From Sinotaia quadrata (Eukaryota > Mollusca > Gastropoda > Architaenioglossa > Viviparidae), in the NCBI GenBank assembly GCA_028829895.1, contig CM054181.1:67695259-67759258 (forward strand): DNA of 64,000 nucleotides, given 5' to 3'. Each line of letters starts with the position of its first letter. Position 1 is the stretch's first letter. Below the pieces are notes generated by a model, which was given only the letters and a program-made list of their open reading frames with translations, was not told the origin of the DNA and did no database searches. The translations under genes were made by a program, and so were the position numbers. Of this stretch, positions 57,601 through 64,000 are shown one piece after another.

Positions 57601-60600
57601 ACATTTTACCTTGGGATGCTCCACTCTAAGCCGAATGCCAGTCTTATAGTCATTTAGGTTTAGATCTGAGACAATCCAGTCTACAGGAACTTTTTTCCCT
57701 CCAGCTGTTCCATTAAAAAAAAAAAAGGAAAGAAGCATAAAGTGTCCACAAAATGAGCAGAATAAATTCACTGTTTCTATTGTATGGTTATCCGACATTT
57801 TAAAGATATAAATTAAAAATCATGCAGTAAGTATTAACTCCTTCAACTCTTCTGCTGTAATGGAACAAATAAATTTAAAGACAGTTGTCAATCTGGTTTT
57901 CTCTTCCGATGAATTTTATGAAACAAAAAACATGAGAAAGACAAACAAAACCTTTGAAAGAGGTTCCTGCCAAAAGTTTAAAATGATTTTCTTGATTTTT
58001 CCAGACCAATTTTATCAAAATTCCAGACCTATACTGTGAACAGTGATTAGCAACACACTAAATATTGAGTAAAATATTATAACCAAGATTTAGATAATAC
58101 AATTAATATGTAAATTTTGAAAGACATTTAAAAGTAATTTTTAACAAAATAATTACCTGCAAAATCTGAACATGACCTTTCCTTAGACTGATAGCACCCA
58201 AATTAAAAATAAAAATATTAAGATTCAGAAATTAAAATCAGACCAAAAGTACGCCAGGTACAAATACAAAAAGTCAATGAAAATGAATCAGTTGACAAGC
58301 ACAGAAAGTTGTAAATTCTAATAGAGTTTGAAAGATAAATATTGAATATTTTAGAAAACTAACTTCAAAATCATGCTCAGCACATCCAATTATAATTTAT
58401 TTGTTCAATGGGCCATGAGTAATATTGCCATGATTTAAAAACATTTGCCTTTAAATATTTTTGCATTCAGGGACATGATGTGGAAATGATGACCTTGATT
58501 AACCTCACCCAGTAAGCACAATTTTAACATTAAAAGTTTTTATTGTTGGACAATCGGAAACTGAATTTTTTTTTAATTTTTGAAAACACTGAAGAGAATG
58601 GCAATACAATGTATAATAGTATGTGGGTGATGTCACTGAAAATGGCAGTCATGGAAAATGAGCAATTTTCACGCTAATGAAACTAATTATGTTCAGAATT
58701 AATGAAAGATAATTATCAAATGATTGAAGCTTGTAGAGCAGGGATTCTCAACCGAAGGAGGAGGAGGGAATTTATGGTTTCATGGGGGAATTGTGACAAC
58801 AGACTCAAACTACATATTATTTGGAATGCATCTTTTGAGTCAGACAAAATCTTGGAAAGTGGGGGATGACAGTCTTACATATGATGAAAAGGGTGCATGA
58901 GTCATAAATGGTTGAGATCCACTCTTGTAGAGGATGTGTATGCGTACAACATATCCAAATTTAATTACAATCAACGGTTCCTGAGTTATGATGTATAACT
59001 TCGAAAATTTTCACATCCGGATTTTGGAAGTGGGGTGTGGCTAAAACGTATATCTCAGAAATTAACAAAGACATTTTAAATCTGTCTTTTGCTTCTGTTT
59101 TAGAATACATTCAGTTTGATGCAGGCCAATTTTGGCTGCTTTCTGACTTGTAGATATTTAAATACGAATTAAATGGTAAAAATTTCACAAAAATAGTGTA
59201 TTTCCTTCATTGTTATGCAATCGATAGCAAAATTGTACAAAATATTTCTAAGTCTATTCTCTCTCAATCATTCAGTTAATTCACCATTAAGCTAACAGCC
59301 GCCTTTCTTGCCTCAACAAATTCAAAGTGATTATACAAAAGAATTCTCTACAGCAGGTACATTTCTGATCTCAGCCCATTGGCTGGTCTCATTCCCATAA
59401 ATCTTAACCATTGGATAATAAAAACTACTCATCCAGTTGGAACTGGTTTGGATTACATCAGCAATTTTTAGTATATTCTCCAACTCTTTACACTTACAAA
59501 AATACCATCATAAGGAGTGACCAAGGTCGTGTCACTTCGACAATATAACAATTAAGTCTAGAAATAACAATAGGCAAATTTATTCCACCACAGAACCCTA
59601 GTTATGGGTAGAGACTGTCTGGAAAAATCAGTCATGATACTTGAAAGTCAAAGTACTCTTTATAAATGAGATTACTTGAGACATGGGTTAATATAAAAGC
59701 AGTTCTATACTTATCTCCCCATGGCATGGCTCAGGATGCCAAGAGCAAACTTTTAGGTAGTCACGACTACAGCTAAGATACAAAATATCTTCTAAGATTC
59801 AAGAGCAATGGATAGTATGCTGGATAGGTAAAATGATTTGCTAAATATATAACAGTTAGTGAGTGAAGTTTACTACGTACATGCTGATTCATTTTCAAGC
59901 TTCTCTGATGTCATGATGACTGTATCGGTGTTAGACACCAACAGTTTGTCTCCCAAGCCGGTGTTTATGATTATTACAGTTGTGTTTCTGTTGAACACAA
60001 GAGAAGGCTCAGAATCAAACAATAATTAACTATTTTCTCAGAAAATAAGAATTAAAATAAAAAAGATTAAATATTCAAAATAATATTGCATAAGACATTA
60101 GCCTCAAAATTGAGATCAGTCAAAAGTTTTGCTGATCCAACCTCAGCAGACATGGGAGTTCTTAGCATATCTGTGGAGTTTCATTGTTGTGCAGATCCAA
60201 TTCAGGTTTTCCCCAATTTTTTGAGGAAAAAAATTAAAACAAAGCATTTCATGCAATATTATTTGGTGTGATTAAAACTGAAGTATCATAGCAAGCCTAG
60301 TACCTTCGTCTGCTGTTCAAGTTCAATGTTATGAATATGCCTTGAGATCTGCTTAGTTGTTCACCTGGTAAGATCCCAAGAATGGTTGTGCTTGTAATAA
60401 GTTTTAGAGTAAAAGAAAACCATACCAAATAGACACAATTGTTGTGTGTGGGGATGTATGTTTTATACTAAAAGTATGTTGTACCAAACACTACTGTTGT
60501 GTGTGGGGATGCAAGTTTTATACTAAAAGTATGTTGTACCAAACACTACTTTTGTGTGTGGGGATGTAGTAAGTTTTATAGTAAAAGTATGTTGTACCAA

Positions 60601-63600
60601 ACACTCTTGTTGTGTGTAGGGATGTAGTAAGTTTTATACTAAAAGAAAATTGTATCAAACACTACTATTGCATATAGGGATCACGGAGCAAAAATTTACA
60701 GTAATAACTACTACTTGGTCATCAAACAAATTTAGGCTGATATAATTTAGTTTCAGTTGCAAAAATATTTTATGATTTCATAATGTAGTTTATATTATAA
60801 AGGCAAACAGGATATTGGAATGGAAATTTTTTTACGCAAGCATGCACGCACACACACATACATTCTCTCTCTTGTACACAAAATTGTGATACTCATCTGT
60901 CATTTGACCATGATTCATCAGCTGATAATCTGACTTCATAAGTTCAAAATTTCTATGAAATTTTCTCTTTGAAGTGATGCAGTCACATCATTTTTCAAAT
61001 TTTAATTGATGAATAAAGTGACTTATCCAAATGATACATTTTTTTCAAAGTGATGCATATATTAATATCTCAAAATAATTTTCCTTAATAAAAATTTATA
61101 CCACATCTGATTCCTTGATTTTATATATATATATATATAAAATGAACTCCCGGGACTCGCAGCATACATGGATAGATTAATGTAATACATTCAGTGCTTC
61201 TTTTGGTAGACAATAATTTACTAAAGGCTATTTAAAACATTAATAATAATTATCCACAAATATGGCACAAGGACTAACATTGATAAGACTCAGTACTAAT
61301 ACTTATTATAAACTCACACAACTACAGCAACAAGAGTCAAGTTGCTGTTAGGGTTCCAACAAATGCTGGTGACCTTACCACCAACCTCTACAGACTTCAT
61401 GCATCGACCTGTCACAACCTCCCAGAATCGAACTGTTCCATCGACAGACCCTGATCAATACAAACAGGACAAGTGAATTATGAAGTAAAAGTAACTGTAT
61501 CAGGCTATATGATTTTTTTTTAAAATAAAAATATTTTGTAAGTAAAATATTTTTGTTCTGAATACTTACCGTATGTCCAAAGTGATGGAAATAAGGTACA
61601 TATCTGATCTATACAACCTTATTAGATCTCATCAAAACTCCATGTGAACCAACAAAATTTAATGATAAATTTAGGAATACTGAGTTATAAACCTTTATTG
61701 CACAGACTCTACTTCCATATCTGACCTTTGCAAGGACAACCCCAAACATGGTGAGCAGAAATGGAGAGGAATGTCTGTAGACAAGATATCTATTTTATTT
61801 TTTTCAATAAGTTACTGATCTGAGTCTGAAATTTTTCTATTTTAGGATTCTATGATGAGATTTTTTATCCTTTACTAACAAACTTAACTTTGACAGTGCA
61901 TTGCATTTGACTGTTTCCAACACAGACTGTACTGTCTGCTAACTGTCTTCCACCCATGGGTTGCACATATTTTTTTAATGAAAAATATTGTTCAGTTAGT
62001 CATTATTAGTCATAAACTTCCTGGTCAATTTGTTACAATAGACAATAAAATGGTGGGAAAACTGTTTCTTCTGCTGGCTGTATATAGGTTTGAAGTAAAA
62101 ATGTAGGGTGGAGTTTTGTCAACAGATTCATGCTAAATTATAGCAGATCTGTTCTTCTGGTTTATGGTATCAATTTAAAGTGATTTTTGATTGAAGTTGT
62201 TATAATTTGAATGGAAAGATATTTTTTCACTACCACTATGACTATTTTTCTGAAAATTTTCCTTACCACTTTCATCATTCTGACTTCTGAGGAAATTATT
62301 TATGATATATGCTGAAGTTGTATTGTTTTAAAACAACTGATCTGTGTTCTTCTGACCTGTGTGTGTGTGTGTGTGTGTGTGTGCGCACGCATGTGTGCTT
62401 TGTGCATGCGTATGTGTGTGTACGTTTACAAAAAGATAGAGGTATATTTTCTCCAATGATTTCAGAAAATCTACATTTACAACAACAAATATTTTTGATG
62501 GGTACTAATGACTATATAAAAAAAAAATCATAACTTTTTTTTCTTAAACTTTTTAAACAGGCATGCGTAACTTTTGGGGCTTGTCCAGTAATTAATAAAA
62601 TCTATATTAGTTTTTTTTTTTATTCAGGTATTAAAAAATATTTTATGAATATTTTTTATGAGTGGTCAAATAGTACATATTTTCAAGCATTAAAAATTAA
62701 TAAAATATAAAAAAAAACCCAGCTATTCTAAACCTGGCAACTGTTTTACAAAGGGCAACTTATATTCCAAATTTGAAGGCTGTAAAATAATTTTTTTCCT
62801 TTTAGGTGTGTAGTAGTGTGGCCTTAAAGCTAGCCATATTAGCACCCTAATGTGACTTTGACAGATGAAAAGACGACAAAAATGAAAGCAATTATGTACT
62901 GGAAAAAAATTCAAAAAACATAAAAGCTGGTTCCCATAAGAAAAACTGCAAAATGCAAACATTTCAGAATAGTAAAGCAATAAAATATATTAGGGAGGCT
63001 CCTCTGGACTAGGGCAAGTAGGTACTTTCATCTCTCCAGGGAGTAAACATGGCATGTATGATGGGAAAAAAATTTTCTTCTCCATGATATGCGAGTAAAT
63101 ACTTTTATCTTTCATCTCACCTGGGAGTTAACATGGCATGTATTGTAGGAAAAAAATATTCTTTTCCAAGGTATGTCAGCACTAGACTCATTGAAATATA
63201 AATCTTTTTTATGTTCTTCATGCATTCTATGGGCCACTCATATACTGTTTTCATGAAGTGGTTATGTAAAACAAAGGCAGTAAAATAAGCAACACATTAT
63301 GGCAAAACATCTGAGATGCATTAGATTAAGCATTTTCTTTTAAAGTGCAAAGCCTACCATAACAATAAAAAATAAAAAGAACTGCCACTGCAATAAACCT
63401 GTTTGACTCTCTGCGAAATGTCTCTACAAAAATTACCCACTAAGTAATGAAATGAGTAACAACAGTAGCCTGATTTCTAGAGTGGCATTTCAATGGTTGG
63501 TGCCCAAACTAAAAGTAAGAGCACTGCTTACTATATTCCACCTTATTGATTTTAAAAAGAAGTGGATATAAATTTTTCTTCTCATTAACTGCTGAAGCTG

Positions 63601-63719
63601 ATGCTAAATCACATGACAATTTTTAATTTTATATTGAACAGTTTGTTACCTGAGGCTAACCATTGTCCAGTTGGATCTGTGGAAATGCAACACACCATAT
63701 CTGTGTGGCCTTTGTATAC
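51627..63719 (-). CDS. BOP1: Ribosome biogenesis protein BOP1, C-terminal ten exons (5' end outside window)
   Basis: Exons in transcript order: 63650-63719, 61318-61450, 59881-59987, 57610-57704, 57315-57425, 56507-56581, 55880-55982, 54568-54652, 53433-53540, 51627-51780. All are GT-AG and in phase, 1041 nt or 346 residues plus TGA. The translation follows the BOP1 WD40 propeller: [139 protein letters not shown] and a final [13 protein letters not shown]. In the known family BOP1 joins PES1 and WDR12 (PeBoW) in the nucleolus for ITS2 processing and 60S maturation. The N-terminal BOP1NT domain must lie to the right of the window. One region, about [19 protein letters not shown], is a divergent loop. 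Confidence 0.95.
51781..53432. repeat. BOP1 last intron, with a minisatellite at about 52850-53430
   Basis: The part next to 53433 holds about ten diverged units of 55-60 bp marked by GCTTACCTGTATT(T/G)AATTAAAA and ATCTCAGTAAATCATGTC. The repeat core resembles the exon's own donor region (AGCTTACCTGTATAC at 53426-53440), so the unit appears to have been seeded from the splice site and to carry many donor-like sequences. The rest of the intron shows nothing recognisable. Confidence 0.7.
53541..54567. repeat. BOP1 intron with a minisatellite, about 27-bp unit, at 53770-54100
   Basis: About twelve units of 25-30 bp with the core AACTAAATGCTAAAACATTACTAGGTAA. The rest is AT-rich with a small palindromic (TA)n tract at about 54518-54540. 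Confidence 0.85.
54653..55879. repeat. BOP1 intron with two minisatellites
   Basis: 54780-54985 holds three units of about 66 bp marked by TTGAAAGTAGTATTTGCATTAAAA and TTAACTGATCAATAG. 55565-55780 holds three units of 69 bp (55602, 55671, 55740 phase) marked by ACCAATGCTATTAAGTGTGA and CCTTTCTTCACTATC. Between them is unremarkable AT-rich DNA. Confidence 0.88.
55983..56506. repeat. BOP1 intron with a two-copy duplication
   Basis: 56060-56175 holds two copies of a unit of about 60 bp marked by GTTATGA(T/C)(A/C)GAAAAGACAAAC and TTAGAGTAGATAAATGA. Nothing else is recognised. Confidence 0.75.
56582..57314. repeat. BOP1 intron with a minisatellite, about 67-bp unit
   Basis: 57010-57260 holds four units marked by GCTGGGTTAAAAACAAGTCT, then AAAATGATATAATTAAAGG and TTGCTCTATGTAATCAATG. 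The units are over 90 percent alike by eye, which suggests recent expansion. Confidence 0.92.
58739..58924. mobile_element. hAT-type MITE, 186 bp
   Basis: The left end is CAGGGATTCTCAACC and the right end, reverse-complemented, is GAGTGGATCTCAACC, an imperfect 15-bp terminal inverted repeat. It is flanked by identical 8-bp duplications TTGTAGAG at 58731-58738 and 58925-58932. Size, end sequence and duplication length fit a non-autonomous hAT element. It differs from the element at 3029-4192 in its ends. Confidence 0.85.
59317..59583 (-). repeat. Dispersed CCAAT-pair element, copy 3 (reverse orientation)
   Basis: The reverse complement matches 1355-1632 and 10955-11239 throughout. On the plus strand the boxes read ATTGG at 59378 and 59410, again 32 bp apart. 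Similarity to copy 2 appears to extend beyond the left edge to about 59280. Confidence 0.78.
59988..61317. repeat. BOP1 intron with a minisatellite, about 56-bp unit
   Basis: 60430-60665 holds four to five units marked by TTGTACCAAACACTACT, GTTGTGTGTGGGGATGTA and TTTTATACTAAAAGTATG. A palindromic TTTTATATATATATATATAAAA tract (quoted in part) lies at about 61119-61142. The rest is AT-rich without recognised features. Confidence 0.85.
61451..63649. other. BOP1 intron with small simple repeats and one duplication
   Basis: A (GT)n tract lies at about 62358-62384. 63000-63170 holds two diverged copies of a segment marked by GGGAGTAAACATGGCATGTAT and AAAAAA(T/A)TTTTCTTCTCCA. The rest is AT-rich and shows no coding support. 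Confidence 0.55.
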
Positions 63720-63835
63720 CTGCAAATGAAAGAAATTTCTGTTTCAATTAATTTTGTATGTACATAAGATTTGTGTGTAGGAGTATTCAAGATTAACAGA
63801 ATAGCTGCAATTAAACACTGCCAGACTTCATTTTT

Positions 63836-63837
<2 letters not shown>

Positions 63838-63883
<46 letters not shown>
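63838..63883. repeat. (GA)n microsatellite
   Basis: About 46 bp of uninterrupted GA dinucleotide in the BOP1 intron upstream of the first exon seen here. The Ser-Leu open frame across it is an artefact. Confidence 0.98.
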
Positions 63884-63885
<2 letters not shown>

Positions 63886-64000
63886 CTTTGTTCATCAATG
63901 ATCTGGTGATTGTTCTAAAGCTAGATTTGTGTAAATAAGTGCATGTGTATGAGTGTGGGCTGAGTTTATTAAAACCCAAGGACTCTATTCTTTAACATTT

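Larger units (their letters stand above)
57705..59880. other. BOP1 intron hosting two transposable elements
   Basis: AT-rich intron containing the hAT-type MITE (58739-58924) and the third CCAAT-pair element (59317-59583), both listed separately. No other structure is recognised. Confidence 0.5.

Noticed and set aside
63656..63979. 107-codon minus-strand frame at the right edge
   Set aside because: It reads through the GA microsatellite and only overlaps the BOP1 exon in a different phase.

Overview
This is an AT-rich window of an animal nuclear genome: split genes with GT-AG introns, 1-6 kb introns full of minisatellites, DNA transposons and a LINE tail, and no operon-like packing. BOP1 and a C2H2/AT-hook factor place it in Metazoa. 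The LINE tail, the SINE-like segment and the overall texture suggest a marine invertebrate, probably a mollusc. That placement is inference.

Three protein-coding genes can be rebuilt by following splice sites and reading phase. (1) Minus strand, about 16955 down to 2734 and probably to 313: a single-pass membrane protein with FG-GAP/VCBS-type calcium-binding loops, nine confident exons plus one candidate last exon. (2) Plus strand, 19867-40955: a C2H2 zinc-finger protein of about 4158 residues, with twelve fingers spread over the first five coding exons. The fifth exon is a single giant exon of 11,076 bp. It encodes a long, probably disordered tail with AT-hooks, a CtBP-type PLDLS motif, many SUMO-consensus sites and at least five internal tandem repeat arrays, one of them 51 units of 10 residues. 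(3) Minus strand, 63719 down to 51627: the last ten exons of BOP1, a ribosome-biogenesis WD-repeat protein whose 5' part lies beyond the window. Genes 1 and 2 diverge from a region of about 2.9 kb; genes 2 and 3 converge across about 10 kb of 3' UTR and intergenic DNA.

Mobile DNA: a 1.16-kb hAT-type element with 8-bp target duplications (3029-4192), a 186-bp hAT-type MITE with 8-bp duplications (58739-58924), a 5'-truncated LINE tail (42725-43075, minus), a SINE-like segment near 15.7-16.0 kb, and three copies of one unclassified dispersed element of about 280 bp that keeps two CCAAT boxes exactly 32 bp apart. More than twenty minisatellites with units of about 25-110 bp lie in introns and UTRs. 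The tendency to tandem duplication extends into coding sequence, in the giant exon, and in one case duplicated part of an exon with its splice acceptor (8454-8627).

The three genes have no evident shared pathway. Two act in the nucleus (transcription or chromatin; nucleolar 60S assembly) and one at a membrane.
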